The position numbers were made by a program, and so were the translations under genes. The notes below the pieces were generated by a model, which did not search any database, was not told the DNA's origin, and worked only from the letters and a program-made list of their open reading frames with translations. From positions 62,001 through 126,000 of the forward strand of contig NZ_BAAAZE010000013.1 of NCBI RefSeq assembly GCF_039536745.1: a stretch of DNA of 64,000 nucleotides, read 5' to 3'. The stretch comes from Actimicrobium antarcticum (lineage in GTDB: Bacteria > Pseudomonadota > Gammaproteobacteria > Burkholderiales > Burkholderiaceae_D). This document shows, in pieces, positions 27,337 to 36,280 of the stretch (position 1 is its first letter; the number at the start of each line of letters is the position of its first letter).

Positions 27337-28029
27337 ATGCCTGAGTGGTCGCGCCTGCGCCGGCTTGCCTGCCAGTGCGCATTGCTGCTGGCCTGCCTGC
27401 TATCGGGCGTCGTTACTGTCTGGTCGTTCGATACCGATATCGTTCTGTCGGAACGCATGCTGGCCGGCGCCGAACGCAAGTATGGCGTCGAAGCGCGCCA
27501 GCGCTTGCTGGCCTGGCGGCAGCTGATCGGCAGTGCAAGGGGGCGCGGCGAGGCCGACAAACTGCGGCTGGTGAATGATTTTTTCAATACGATTCCGTTT
27601 GTCTCCGACATCGATCACTGGCAGCGCGAGGATTACTGGGCCACGCCGGCCGAGATGTTGGCCAGCAATGGCGGCGACTGCGAGGATTTTTCGATTGCCA
27701 AGTATTTTTCACTGGTGGCGCTGGGCGTGTCGGTCGACAAATTGCGCATCACCTACGTCAAGGCGCGTGACGTCAATCCGGTCAGCCAGGCCCACATGGT
27801 ACTGACCTATTACACGACGCCGGGCGCCGAACCGCTGGTACTCGATAACCTCATCCCCGAGATCAAACCGGCCTCGCAGCGCCCCGACCTGACACCGGTC
27901 TACAGCTTCAACGGTGACGGTCTGTGGCTGGCCAAGGCGCGCGGCGATGGCAAGGCCGTCAAGGGCGGCTCCGGTAATATCAGCCTGTGGCGCGATCTGG
28001 TCGCGCGCATCGGTAAAGAGTTCGACTAA
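27337..28029 (+). CDS. lapG: LapG-like periplasmic cysteine protease
   Basis: 230 residues from ATG at 27337; a TTG twelve bases upstream is less likely. A hydrophobic N-terminal export segment covers about 10-30. This is the bacterial transglutaminase-like cysteine proteinase family, with the triad visible as Cys115 in NGGDCEDFSIAKYF, His153 in AHMVLTYY and Asp170 in LVLDNL. The Asp-Cys-Glu around the nucleophile is also part of the calcium site known in LapG. The enzyme would cut the adhesin at the TAAG site when not held by the LapD-like receptor encoded 55 bases downstream. Confidence 0.92.
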   Translation: MPEWSRLRRLACQCALLLACLLSGVVTVWSFDTDIVLSERMLAGAERKYGVEARQRLLAWRQLIGSARGRGEADKLRLVNDFFNTIPFVSDIDHWQREDYWATPAEMLASNGGDCEDFSIAKYFSLVALGVSVDKLRITYVKARDVNPVSQAHMVLTYYTTPGAEPLVLDNLIPEIKPASQRPDLTPVYSFNGDGLWLAKARGDGKAVKGGSGNISLWRDLVARIGKEFD

Positions 28030-28084
28030 GCTCACCACGCAAGCCCACTCAACCCCGGCCAACCCAAGGACATCCAAGGAAACC

Positions 28085-30040
28085 ATGACCCTCTTGCGAC
28101 AATTGACTGCAGTGATCATCGCGCTGTTCCTGCTGCTGTTCGCCGGCACCGTCGCCATCAGCGTCTCGGATGCGCGCGGCTATCTCGACAGCCAGCTCAA
28201 GACCATTTCGCAGGACACGGCAACCTCGCTCGGCTTGTCGCTGTCGCCGCACTTTGCCGACAATGAAATGATCATCGTCGAAAGCAAGGTGAACCTGATT
28301 TTCGACAGCGGGTTTTACCAGGAAGTGACGGTCGCCGGACTGGATGGCAAGCCGCTGGTGCAGCGTCTGGCGCCGGCACAAATTCCTGATGTGCCGGCCT
28401 GGTTTGTGCGCCTGTTTCCGATCGCGACGCCGCGTGGCGAAGCGCTGATCATGGCGGGCTGGCGGCAGGCTGGCACCATCACGGTTGCGGCCAATCCCGG
28501 CGAAGCCTATGCCACGCTGTGGACCAGCAGCGTAAAAACCTTCTGGTGGTTTTTTGTTGCGCTGGTAGCGACATCGCTACTCGGCATGCTGGCGCTGCAT
28601 GTGGTCTTGCGGCCGTTGCGGCGCGTCGAAGCACAGGCACGGGCGATTTGTGACCGCGAATATCCGGTCCAGGACAAGCTGCCATGGACCGTCGAATTGC
28701 GCAGCGTCGTCGTCGCCATGAACCGGATGACGACCAAGATCCGCCAGATGTTCGAGGTGCAGGCCGATGCCATCAGCCGGCTGCGCGCCGATAGTTACCG
28801 GCATGCGTTGACCGGGCTGGCCAACCGGCGATATTTCGACATGCATTTGCAGCAGCTGCTCACGTCGGCCGATGACTTTCAGGGCGGCGCCCTGCTGCTG
28901 GTCGAACTCCATGATTTCAAGGGCATCAATCAGCGGCTCGGCTACGCGGCCGGCGATGAATTACTGCGCGCCACCGCACGCATGATCGAGGACGTGGCGC
29001 GCGACGATGCGCCGGTCGACTTTTTTGCCGCTCATCTGGCCGGCGCCAATTTTGCGGTGGTACTACCGAATGCCAATGAAGCCGATGCAGTTGCCGTCGG
29101 CGAACGGCTGGCGACGGTACTGCAGCAATTGCAGCAGCGCGGTCTGGTCGATGCGCCCGATATCGCGCATGTCGGCATTGCCATGTACCGCCAGCAGAAT
29201 GCCAGCCAGTTCCTGTCCGAAGCCGACATGGCACTGCGCGCGGCGCAAATGAAGGGCCAGAATGCAGTACACCTGCATGCCAGCAGCGTGGCGCCGTCGG
29301 TGGCGTTTTCGGCGACGCGCTGGAGCGAATTCCTGCGCGACGTGATCGAGCGCAAAAATATCATCCTCCACATGCAACCGGTGCTCGACAGCGCGAACCA
29401 GCGCACCTTGCTGCATTACGAAACCCTGTTGCGGGTGGTCGGCGAGGATGGCCAGCTCATTCCGGCGGTGGTGTTCGTGCCGATGGCCAAGCGGCTCGGA
29501 CTGATCCAGCAAATCGACCGGCTGGTGGTCGCCGAAGTGCTGGCACGCTTGCGCGATCATCGCTACGGACGGGTGGTGGTGGCGGTCAATCTGTTCCCGG
29601 CGACGGTGCAGGACCCGGCATTCATGGCATGGCTGGGGAGTGCCCTGCAGGCCAATCCGGACGCCGCCAGCCGGATCGCTTTCGAGGTCTCGGAATACGG
29701 TGCGCTGGACAACCTCGACGCGTTGCGCACATTGGTGGCGCTGGTGCGGCGGCATGGCGGTCAGTTCGGCATCGATCACTTTGGCCGCGGATTTTCTTCG
29801 TTCGGCTATCTGTCGACGCTCAAGCTCGACTACATCAAGATCGACGGCAGCTATATTCGCGGCATCGAACAGCATCGCGACAACCAGTTCCTGGTCGATT
29901 CGATTTGCAAGATCGCGCATGGGCTGGACCTGAAAGTCATCGCCGAATCGATCGAGACGCCGGAAGAATGGGCCATGCTGACCACGCTGAAGATCGATGG
30001 CGTGCAGGGTTTCGGGGTGGGCATGCCGGCCGAAATATGA
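28085..30040 (+). CDS. lapD: LapD-like c-di-GMP receptor with degenerate GGDEF and EAL domains
   Basis: 651 residues from ATG at 28085. Membrane helix about 5-27, a periplasmic LapD/MoxY-type domain (about 28-150) that should bind LapG, with Trp106 in VPAWFVRLFP at the place of the LapG-contacting loop. A second helix lies at 152-175, then HAMP, GGDEF-like and EAL-like domains. The cyclase signature is replaced by AGANF (319-323), EAL is ETL (446-448), and the metal-binding DDFG becomes DHFG, so neither synthesis nor breakdown of c-di-GMP is expected. That is the pattern of LapD: c-di-GMP bound to the EAL domain makes the outer domain capture LapG and spare the adhesin. Confidence 0.92.
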   Translation: MTLLRQLTAVIIALFLLLFAGTVAISVSDARGYLDSQLKTISQDTATSLGLSLSPHFADNEMIIVESKVNLIFDSGFYQEVTVAGLDGKPLVQRLAPAQIPDVPAWFVRLFPIATPRGEALIMAGWRQAGTITVAANPGEAYATLWTSSVKTFWWFFVALVATSLLGMLALHVVLRPLRRVEAQARAICDREYPVQDKLPWTVELRSVVVAMNRMTTKIRQMFEVQADAISRLRADSYRHALTGLANRRYFDMHLQQLLTSADDFQGGALLLVELHDFKGINQRLGYAAGDELLRATARMIEDVARDDAPVDFFAAHLAGANFAVVLPNANEADAVAVGERLATVLQQLQQRGLVDAPDIAHVGIAMYRQQNASQFLSEADMALRAAQMKGQNAVHLHASSVAPSVAFSATRWSEFLRDVIERKNIILHMQPVLDSANQRTLLHYETLLRVVGEDGQLIPAVVFVPMAKRLGLIQQIDRLVVAEVLARLRDHRYGRVVVAVNLFPATVQDPAFMAWLGSALQANPDAASRIAFEVSEYGALDNLDALRTLVALVRRHGGQFGIDHFGRGFSSFGYLSTLKLDYIKIDGSYIRGIEQHRDNQFLVDSICKIAHGLDLKVIAESIETPEEWAMLTTLKIDGVQGFGVGMPAEI

Positions 30041-30351
30041 GGTACGGTTGCAAGCACACGCGCCAGGCAGGTGCAAGGTGCTAGCAGCGCATGTCGGGTT
30101 TATTCTGGTTGCACTGCCGCATGCCGGATACCTGACTCATCGCCCTGCATGGCGGTTGTTTTGCGATGTATCGTCCAATAAGTCCATACAAAATTTTCCT
30201 GACTGCCTGTTTGTAAAAAGGTTCAATTTAATCTAGGAAATGTTTCCATTTAGATTGCTTATTCGTCTATAGTTTTTGCCAACTGCAAAGCGCAGGAAAG
30301 CAAACTGGCCTTGCAACAGGCCGATCGATACGCTAAATCAATGGGAGCGGT
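30041..30351 (+). promoter_or_regulatory. Leader of the PEP-CTERM gene with a 12-bp palindrome
   Basis: No gene. An AT-rich part contains the perfect dyad GGAAATGTTTCC (30236-30247) inside ATCTA...TAGAT, a plausible operator. TATAGT at 30268 is a possible -10. The last 70 bases carry TGGCC/GGCCA-type pairing and a GGGAG ribosome site before 30352. A c-di-GMP riboswitch was considered here but the conserved core does not match. Confidence 0.4.
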
Positions 30352-31110
30352 ATGAAGCGCAATCAGGTAGTGGTGGAGCAGTCCGGTTTGTCAGGCGGAC
30401 AAAACGGCAGGCCGGTCAGCAGAATGGCAACGATGTTGTCGACAGCGCTGCTTGGTGCGGTGACCTTGCTGGCGATGCCGCTGGCGCAGGCTACGGTGAA
30501 TTTCGACAGCATCGGCCCGGATATCTACGGGGCAGGTGATACGTTCTCTGAAAATAAATTCACGATGTCGGTTCTTGGCGATGGTTTTGCCGGTGCCATT
30601 CTCGATGGTGCCGATCCCTACGCCTGTTTCATTGCGGCGTGCCCGGTCGGTAACAGCTCGCATTACTATGCCGGCCTCAACGACAGCACCATCAGCTTTG
30701 CCCGATCCGACGCGGGCGGCTTCAAAATGACTTCGCTGGATTTTGCGTTTCTGGCACCGGTCACCGGAAATATCTTTGGCGGCGTTGGCCGGTTGCAGCT
30801 CAGTGGCGTGACACAGGCTGGCGGCCTGTTTTCCTTGTCGCGTGATTTCCCGGAGCAGATCAACGGTGCGTATGCGTTCTCGACCTGGGCGCTCGGTCCC
30901 ACCTTCAGCAGCGCAATTTTCCGTAGCGTGTCGGTCAACGCCTGCCTGTTCGATGGTGAGGGAGGTTGTGTCTTGCCTTCTGGAAATCAAGCCCAGTTCG
31001 CGCTCGATAACGTGAACGTCTCTGCCGTGCCCGAGCCAGCCACCTACGCCATGATGGGTCTGGGGCTGATGGTACTGGCAGGTGCAGCACGTCGCCGCCG
31101 TTCGCGCTGA
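30352..31110 (+). CDS. PEP-CTERM sorting-signal protein (QFxxD type)
   Basis: 252 residues. An N-terminal secretion signal ends near MPLAQA (about 45; the Met at 30424 would give a shorter, more typical signal peptide). The mature part is beta-rich with two adjacent cysteines in DPYACFIAACPVG and two more near CLFDGEGGCV. QFALDNV precedes the C-terminal sorting signal VPEPATYAMMGLGLMVLAG followed by AARRRRSR. Exosortase (EpsH/XrtA) cuts such tails when the protein is exported with exopolysaccharide. No exosortase is in the window. Function beyond sorting is unknown. Confidence 0.88.
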   Translation: MKRNQVVVEQSGLSGGQNGRPVSRMATMLSTALLGAVTLLAMPLAQATVNFDSIGPDIYGAGDTFSENKFTMSVLGDGFAGAILDGADPYACFIAACPVGNSSHYYAGLNDSTISFARSDAGGFKMTSLDFAFLAPVTGNIFGGVGRLQLSGVTQAGGLFSLSRDFPEQINGAYAFSTWALGPTFSSAIFRSVSVNACLFDGEGGCVLPSGNQAQFALDNVNVSAVPEPATYAMMGLGLMVLAGAARRRRSR

Positions 31111-31176
31111 GTGCGCTACCGGTCTCGCTGCATTTCGCCTGCACATTTCCTCCATTTCGCCAAGGAATTCACCACA

Positions 31177-34100
31177 ATGAACCTCCGCCTCGCCCCCTGG
31201 GCTGCGCTGATGCTGGTCTCCGGCTTATCCGCCACTGCCCATGCACAAGAAGCTCGTCATCCCTACATCATCCAGCTGGTCGATAAACCGGCCGCGTCGT
31301 ACACCGGTGAGGTCTCCGGCCTGAAGGCCACCCAGCCTGCGGCGGGCAAGCAGCTCAATGTCGGCGCGGCCGACGTGCAAGCCTACATCAGCTACCTCGA
31401 CCAGAAGCAATCGACGGTGCTCGCTACCGTTGGCGCGGCCAACGTGACCCACCAGTACACGGTGGTCTTCAATGGTTTCTCGGCGATGCTGACCGATACC
31501 CAGGTGCGGCAGCTCAAAAAGAACAGTGGCGTGGCGAATATCACGGTCGATGAAGCGCGCCAGATGCTGACCAATTACACGCCGACCTTCCTTGGACTCG
31601 ACAAGGTCCCGGGCGGAATCTGGGAGCGCGCCGGTGGCAAGGGCGCCGCCGGTGAAGGCATGGTCATCGGTATCGTCGATGGCGGTATCTGGCCCGAAAA
31701 TGCCGCCTTCGCTGATCGCGTCGACGCCAATGGCGTTCCGACCTTCGATCCGAGCGGCACGCTGGCTTACGGTGCAGCGCCGGCTGGCTGGACAGGACTG
31801 TGCGAGAGCGGCGAAGGTTTCACGGCGGCCAACTGCAACAATAAATTGATTGGCGCGCGCTTTTTCAACAAGAGCTTCAAGAGCACCGGCTTGCCGATCC
31901 ACTGGAGTGATTTTGTCTCGCCACGCGACCAGAGCGGCCATGGCACCCATACCTCGTCGACCGCAGGCGGCAACAATGGCGTACCGGCTACCGCAGGCGG
32001 TATCCCGATGGGCAAGGTATCAGGTATCGCACCGCGTGCCCGCGTCGCCATGTACAAGGTGTGCTGGACGTACCCGGACCCGGCAATTCCGGGCGCCGGC
32101 AAAAATTCCTGTTTCAACGGTGACAGCGTTGCCGCCATCGAACAGGCCACCAAGGATGGCGTCAACGTCATCAACTATTCGATCAGCGGCAGCCAGACCA
32201 GCGTGACCGATCCGGTCGAACTGGCCTTCCTGGGCGCCGCCAATGCCGGTATTTTTGTTGCTGCTTCGGCGGGCAACAGCGGCCCGGCCAATCAGGTCGC
32301 CCACATCAGCCCATGGCTTACGACCGTGGCTGCGTCGACCCATGACCGCCTCAATGGCGCCACCGTCACGCTGGGCAATGGCGCCAGTTATCTGGGCGCG
32401 TCGCTGAATGTCTCGGCGCTGCCGGCGACTGCATTGATCCTGTCGACGGATGCCGGCCTGCCTGATGCATCGCCGTCGTTGCTGCGCTTGTGCTACGGCG
32501 CCTCGGATGGCAATACGGTGCTGGATCCGGCCAAGGTCGCCGGAAAAATCGTGGTGTGCACACGTGGTACGACAGCCCGCGTCAACAAGAGCCTGGCCGT
32601 CAAGGAAGCCGGCGGAGTGGGGATGGTGCTGCTGGATAACGGCGCAGGTTTGGTAGCCGAGGTTCATGCGGTGCCCACCGTGCATCTGCTGGTCAGCGAT
32701 GCCAATGCGGTGCGCAGCTACGCGGTTGCTGCCGTCGCAGCAACCCAAGCCAAGAGCCCTGACGCCACGCCGCTCAGCTACGCGGTTGCAAGCGTCGCAA
32801 TACCGACCGGACCGACCGCCGCGCTGAGCGTTTTCACATCGACCAAAGGCACGACGCCGGCGCCAGTGATGGCCGACTTTTCGTCGCGCGGTCCTAACCA
32901 GGGCAACCTGAACGTACTCAAGCCCGATCTGACTGCACCCGGGGTGGATATCCTGGCCGGTGTCACGCCGCCGCAGACGCCAGCCGAGCGCGATGCGATT
33001 GCCAATGGCAGCGTGGTACCAGCGCCGGACTGGGCCTTCTATCAGGGTACGTCGATGTCGAGCCCGCATGTGGCCGGCCTGGCAGCGCTGCTGAAACAGC
33101 AGAATCCGACCTGGTCGCCAGCGGCCATCAAATCGGCGCTGATGACCACCGGCGCGACCACCTTCAATGATGGCAAAGCGGGCCTGGCCAATGGCAGGCT
33201 GCCATGGGCGCAGGGCGCAGGCCATGTCACGCCGAACCTGGCTGCCAATCCGGGCCTGGTGTATGACATGACGCCGCTGGATCATTACCGTTTTCTGTGT
33301 GGCATCAACACACCGGGGCTCAGTTCCGCATTCTGCGCATCGATCGGACCCGTGCAGGCCTACAACCTGAACCTGCCTTCGCTGACAGCCTCGAACGTGC
33401 TGGGCAAGATCACGCTGACCCGTGCCGTCACTAACGTCGGTGCCACGGCGTCGACCTACAGTGCCACTGCCTCGGTACCCGGTTTTACGACGGTGGTCTC
33501 GCCATCGACCCTGTCGCTGGCCAAAGGCGCGACCGCGCAGTTCAGCGTCACGCTGACCCGTACCGATGCCGCTGCTGATGTCTGGCAGTACGGTTCGCTG
33601 GAATGGAATGACGGCGTGCACAAGGTGCGTAGTCCGCTGACGGCCAAGCCGTCACTGCTGGCAGCTCCTCTGACGCTGTTCAGCGAAGCGGCGACGGGCA
33701 GCAAGATCTACACGATCGGTACCGGGTTTGCTGGCGCCATGTCGTCGATCAAGGGCGGTTTGAAAGCCGCAACCCGCAGCACCGATACGGTCGGCGCCAA
33801 TAGTTCTGCTGACGGTGGGGTTGCCGAGTGCAAGGCTGGCGGCAGCAGCAGCGTCAAGGCAGTCACTGTCACGGTGCCGGCCGGTGCGCTGGCGGCGCGG
33901 TTCGCGCTGTATGACGAAGACACCAGTGGCTACAAAGGCGGTAGTTTTGACGACCTCGACCTGCTGGTCATCGATAGTGCCGGCCAGTCGGTCGGGAGCA
34001 GCGGTGGCGCGACCGCCTCTGAAATGGTGCAGCTGGCCAATCCTGCTGCCGGCACCTACCGCGTCTGCGTCATCGGGTATGCGCCTGCCTTTGACGAGTT

Positions 34101-34377
34101 GTCGACCTTTACGTTGTCGACCTGGGTGGTCACGCCGGCCGATGCTGCCGGTGCTTTCAAGGTGATGTTTCCTGGCACGGCTTACTTGGGCGGCACCGCC
34201 ACGGTCGGCATGAGCTGGTCGGCCCTGGCACCGTCCACTCGCTACCTCGGTGCAGTGCGTTACATGATTGCCGGCGTGCCGCAAGCCACCACGACGATCC
34301 TGGTCGAAACCACCGATCCGCTGCCGCCAACGACGGCGCAGCGCAGCGTGAGTTCGGCCGGTGCGACACCGCAATAA
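31177..34377 (+). CDS. Large secreted subtilisin-like serine protease (S8)
   Basis: 1066 residues from ATG at 31177, where a signal peptide (about 1-23, ending AHA) begins. An I9 inhibitor-like propeptide follows (YIIQLVDKPAASYTGEV to near 130). The catalytic residues are Asp168 in IGIVDGGIWPE, His255 in SGHGTHTSSTAGG and Ser626 in GTSMSSPHVAGLAALL. A PA-like insertion lies at about 400-520 (KVAGKIVVCTRGTTARVNKS) and a fibronectin-like domain after about 740, as in plant cucumisin-type subtilases. The C-terminus adds a PPC-like beta domain (DEDTSGYKGGSFDDLDLLV). It is probably exported through the type II system encoded just downstream; that link is inference. Strong hairpins follow the stop. 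Confidence 0.92.
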   Translation: MNLRLAPWAALMLVSGLSATAHAQEARHPYIIQLVDKPAASYTGEVSGLKATQPAAGKQLNVGAADVQAYISYLDQKQSTVLATVGAANVTHQYTVVFNGFSAMLTDTQVRQLKKNSGVANITVDEARQMLTNYTPTFLGLDKVPGGIWERAGGKGAAGEGMVIGIVDGGIWPENAAFADRVDANGVPTFDPSGTLAYGAAPAGWTGLCESGEGFTAANCNNKLIGARFFNKSFKSTGLPIHWSDFVSPRDQSGHGTHTSSTAGGNNGVPATAGGIPMGKVSGIAPRARVAMYKVCWTYPDPAIPGAGKNSCFNGDSVAAIEQATKDGVNVINYSISGSQTSVTDPVELAFLGAANAGIFVAASAGNSGPANQVAHISPWLTTVAASTHDRLNGATVTLGNGASYLGASLNVSALPATALILSTDAGLPDASPSLLRLCYGASDGNTVLDPAKVAGKIVVCTRGTTARVNKSLAVKEAGGVGMVLLDNGAGLVAEVHAVPTVHLLVSDANAVRSYAVAAVAATQAKSPDATPLSYAVASVAIPTGPTAALSVFTSTKGTTPAPVMADFSSRGPNQGNLNVLKPDLTAPGVDILAGVTPPQTPAERDAIANGSVVPAPDWAFYQGTSMSSPHVAGLAALLKQQNPTWSPAAIKSALMTTGATTFNDGKAGLANGRLPWAQGAGHVTPNLAANPGLVYDMTPLDHYRFLCGINTPGLSSAFCASIGPVQAYNLNLPSLTASNVLGKITLTRAVTNVGATASTYSATASVPGFTTVVSPSTLSLAKGATAQFSVTLTRTDAAADVWQYGSLEWNDGVHKVRSPLTAKPSLLAAPLTLFSEAATGSKIYTIGTGFAGAMSSIKGGLKAATRSTDTVGANSSADGGVAECKAGGSSSVKAVTVTVPAGALAARFALYDEDTSGYKGGSFDDLDLLVIDSAGQSVGSSGGATASEMVQLANPAAGTYRVCVIGYAPAFDELSTFTLSTWVVTPADAAGAFKVMFPGTAYLGGTATVGMSWSALAPSTRYLGAVRYMIAGVPQATTTILVETTDPLPPTTAQRSVSSAGATPQ

Positions 34378-34389
34378 GGCACCGCATCA

Positions 34390-34415
34390 GTCGTCCGGCG
34401 GGTGCGCCGGACGAC
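34390..34415 (+). repeat. Perfect hairpin after the protease gene
   Basis: GTCGTCCGGC pairs exactly with GCCGGACGAC around a six-base loop, 13 bases after the stop. It has no T-run and may shield the message end just ahead of the true terminator. Confidence 0.6.
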
Positions 34416-34419
34416 TCGC

Positions 34420-34452
34420 AAAAGGGCTGCGCGCGTGAGCAGCCCTTTTTTA
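34420..34452. terminator. Rho-independent terminator between converging genes
   Basis: AAAGGGCTGC and GCAGCCCTTT pair perfectly and are followed by T's. The A-run on the other side means it could also serve the minus-strand gene ending at 34482. Confidence 0.9.
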
Positions 34453-34481
34453 ATGCGGCAAACAGATAGCGGCAACGGGTG

Positions 34482-34931
34482 TCAGCGCGGATCGGCAGGC
34501 GTTGTGCCTGGTCCGGATTGCAGTGCGCAGTGACCGTCCTGGCCGGGCACGGAGAGTCGACAAATCGCTCCCGGGTCGACCACGATCCGGCAGTCCGACA
34601 GCTCACCGGAGGCCGCGATCTGTGCCTTGCGGATGGCCGTGTACCGATAGGCCAGTTGATGCAGTTCCGGCCAGATGGGCCTGGCGTTCGACCATGCCAG
34701 AAACAACTCAGGACCGCCGCAGGACTTGGCGCCGAGGGCGATGGTGCTGCATTGGGCGTTGCTGGTACAGGCAGCCTCGCCGATGGTGGTGTTGATGTGT
34801 GCCAGCAGCGTGGCAGCGCTGTCGCCCGCCGGAGCTTCGGCGGCTGTTAGCGGGAAATGTACAAGGCCCAGCGACAGCAGGGCAACCAGTGCGGCCCGGC
34901 GGGGACGCAAGTGCGACGCGATGGCATCCAA
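34482..34931 (-). CDS. Secreted cysteine-rich protein of unknown function
   Basis: 149 residues. The N-terminal basic and hydrophobic stretch PRRAALVALLSLGLVHFPLTA is a signal peptide, cut near residue 31. The mature part has six cysteines in the pattern ACTSNAQCSTIALGAKSCGGP, SDCRIVV, AICRL and HCALQ, suggesting three disulfides in the periplasm or outside. GGAG lies ten bases before the ATG. I do not recognise the family beyond a group of small cysteine-rich exported proteins with a central CGGP. It converges on the S8 protease and diverges from the transglycosylase gene. Confidence 0.75.
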   Translation of the reverse strand: MDAIASHLRPRRAALVALLSLGLVHFPLTAAEAPAGDSAATLLAHINTTIGEAACTSNAQCSTIALGAKSCGGPELFLAWSNARPIWPELHQLAYRYTAIRKAQIAASGELSDCRIVVDPGAICRLSVPGQDGHCALQSGPGTTPADPR

Positions 34932-35174
34932 GGTGAGCTCCTGGCGGGTTCGATTGACTGCATGATCGCCCGCACAAACGTCATCGTCAAGGCAGCAGAA
35001 CCAGTTGGATTGAGCACCGTGAGGTGCGCGGATTTTTTGCGTGGCAGCGCTGGACAGACTGCCGCGTCAGCACGGTAACGGCCGCAAGAAAAGCAGCGGT
35101 TGCCGGGCCGGAAATTGCTGTTACGACACACATTGCCGTGCTACGCTTGCGCGCAGAAATAAAGGAATCTTCGG

Positions 35175-35831
35175 GTGATCAGACTAGTAATGCGATGGCG
35201 TTTAGCGACGGGTATAACGGGCATGATTGCCGGTGTCGGTTTGTGCGCTGCGGCCGCTGCTGCGACGCCCGATTCGGCTAACGCAGTGGTCAATATCTAT
35301 CGCGCCGAACTGGCCGACGGCAGCGTGCGTTTCGCCAGCCAGCGGCTCGATCCCGGCTATGTGCTGTACCTGCCCGGCGAACGGGTCGCAGCTACCAGTG
35401 ACAGGACCCGTGCCGGCACCAGTGCGGCACAAGCAGTACTGGAGCCGGACGTCTTGCGGCTGGCGCACCGGCATGGTGTCGACAGCGTGCTGGTGCTGGC
35501 CGTGATCGAGGTCGAATCGCGCTTTCGGGCGCAGGCGCTGTCGCCCAAAGGCGCTTTCGGGCCGATGCAATTGATGCCCGATACCGCCCGGCGCTACGGC
35601 ATCGCCGAGCGTGCCGGGCCGGTGCAAAATATCGACGCCGGTATCCGCTACCTGAAAGATTTGCTGGCCCGCCACGAGGGTAACGAAGCGCTGGCACTGG
35701 CGTCCTACAATGCCGGCTCAGGTGCGGTCCTGCGCCACGGCCAACGCATTCCACCTTACCGCGAAACCCTGCTGTACGTCGCCGCCGTCCTGGCGCGTGC
35801 GCAGGTTATCCGCAACCTCGGCCAGCCCTAG
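35175..35831 (+). CDS. Lytic transglycosylase, SLT family
   Basis: 218 residues. The start is GTG at 35175, supported by AAAGGA eight bases upstream; ATG at 35190 is the alternative. Signal peptide to about residue 30 (AAAAAA). The Slt domain (about 95-210) has the catalytic Glu in AVIEVESRFRAQALSPKGAFG, then PMQLMPDTARRYGI, NIDAGIRYLKDLL and ALASYNAGSGAVLRHG. The enzyme cleaves peptidoglycan to 1,6-anhydro products. As the first gene of the secretion operon, 15 bases ahead of gspG, it probably opens the wall for assembly of the trans-envelope complex. Confidence 0.9.
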   Translation: MIRLVMRWRLATGITGMIAGVGLCAAAAAATPDSANAVVNIYRAELADGSVRFASQRLDPGYVLYLPGERVAATSDRTRAGTSAAQAVLEPDVLRLAHRHGVDSVLVLAVIEVESRFRAQALSPKGAFGPMQLMPDTARRYGIAERAGPVQNIDAGIRYLKDLLARHEGNEALALASYNAGSGAVLRHGQRIPPYRETLLYVAAVLARAQVIRNLGQP

Positions 35832-35846
35832 AAAAGCACCTTCCCC

Positions 35847-36263
35847 ATGCCTCTGCATACTGCAAAAAATCGTGGCTTCACCTTGCTTGAACTGCTGGTC
35901 GTGATCGTCATCATCGGTTTGCTGGCCGCGTACGTCGGCCCGAAATATTTTGCCCAGCTCGGCAAATCGGAAGTGGTGGTGGCGCGCGCCCAGATCGATG
36001 CATTCGAAAAAGCGCTGGATACCTACCGGCTTGACCTTGGCCGCTATCCCTCCACCGAAGAGGGGCTGTCCGCATTGCTGGTAAAACCCGACAGTGCCGC
36101 AAAATGGAACGGCCCGTATCTGCGCAAGGCCTTGCCGAAAGACCCGTGGGGCCAGCCCTATCAATATCGGTCGCCGGGTCTCAAGAGTGACTTCGAGGTG
36201 CTGTCGTTCGGCCGTGATGGCCAGCCCGGCGGCAGCGGCGAAGATGCCGACATCACCAACTGA
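35847..36263 (+). CDS. gspG: Major pseudopilin GspG
   Basis: 138 residues. A prepilin leader is cut after Gly10 (KNRG/FTLLELLVVIVIIGLLAAYV) with Glu at +5. The rest has the GspG hallmark: YRLDLGRYPSTEEGLSALL, GPYLRKALPKDPWGQPYQY and the C-terminal calcium-type loop GRDGQPGGSGEDADI. The protein polymerises into the periplasmic pseudopilus that pushes substrates through the secretin. The processing prepilin peptidase is not in the window. Confidence 0.95.
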   Translation: MPLHTAKNRGFTLLELLVVIVIIGLLAAYVGPKYFAQLGKSEVVVARAQIDAFEKALDTYRLDLGRYPSTEEGLSALLVKPDSAAKWNGPYLRKALPKDPWGQPYQYRSPGLKSDFEVLSFGRDGQPGGSGEDADITN

Positions 36264-36280
36264 TCCGGCACCGACTCCTG

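Noticed and set aside
30274..30351. c-di-GMP (GEMM) riboswitch ahead of the PEP-CTERM gene
   Set aside because: GCAAAG, GCAAAC and AGGAAAGC pieces recall the motif, but their order and pairing do not match the conserved core.
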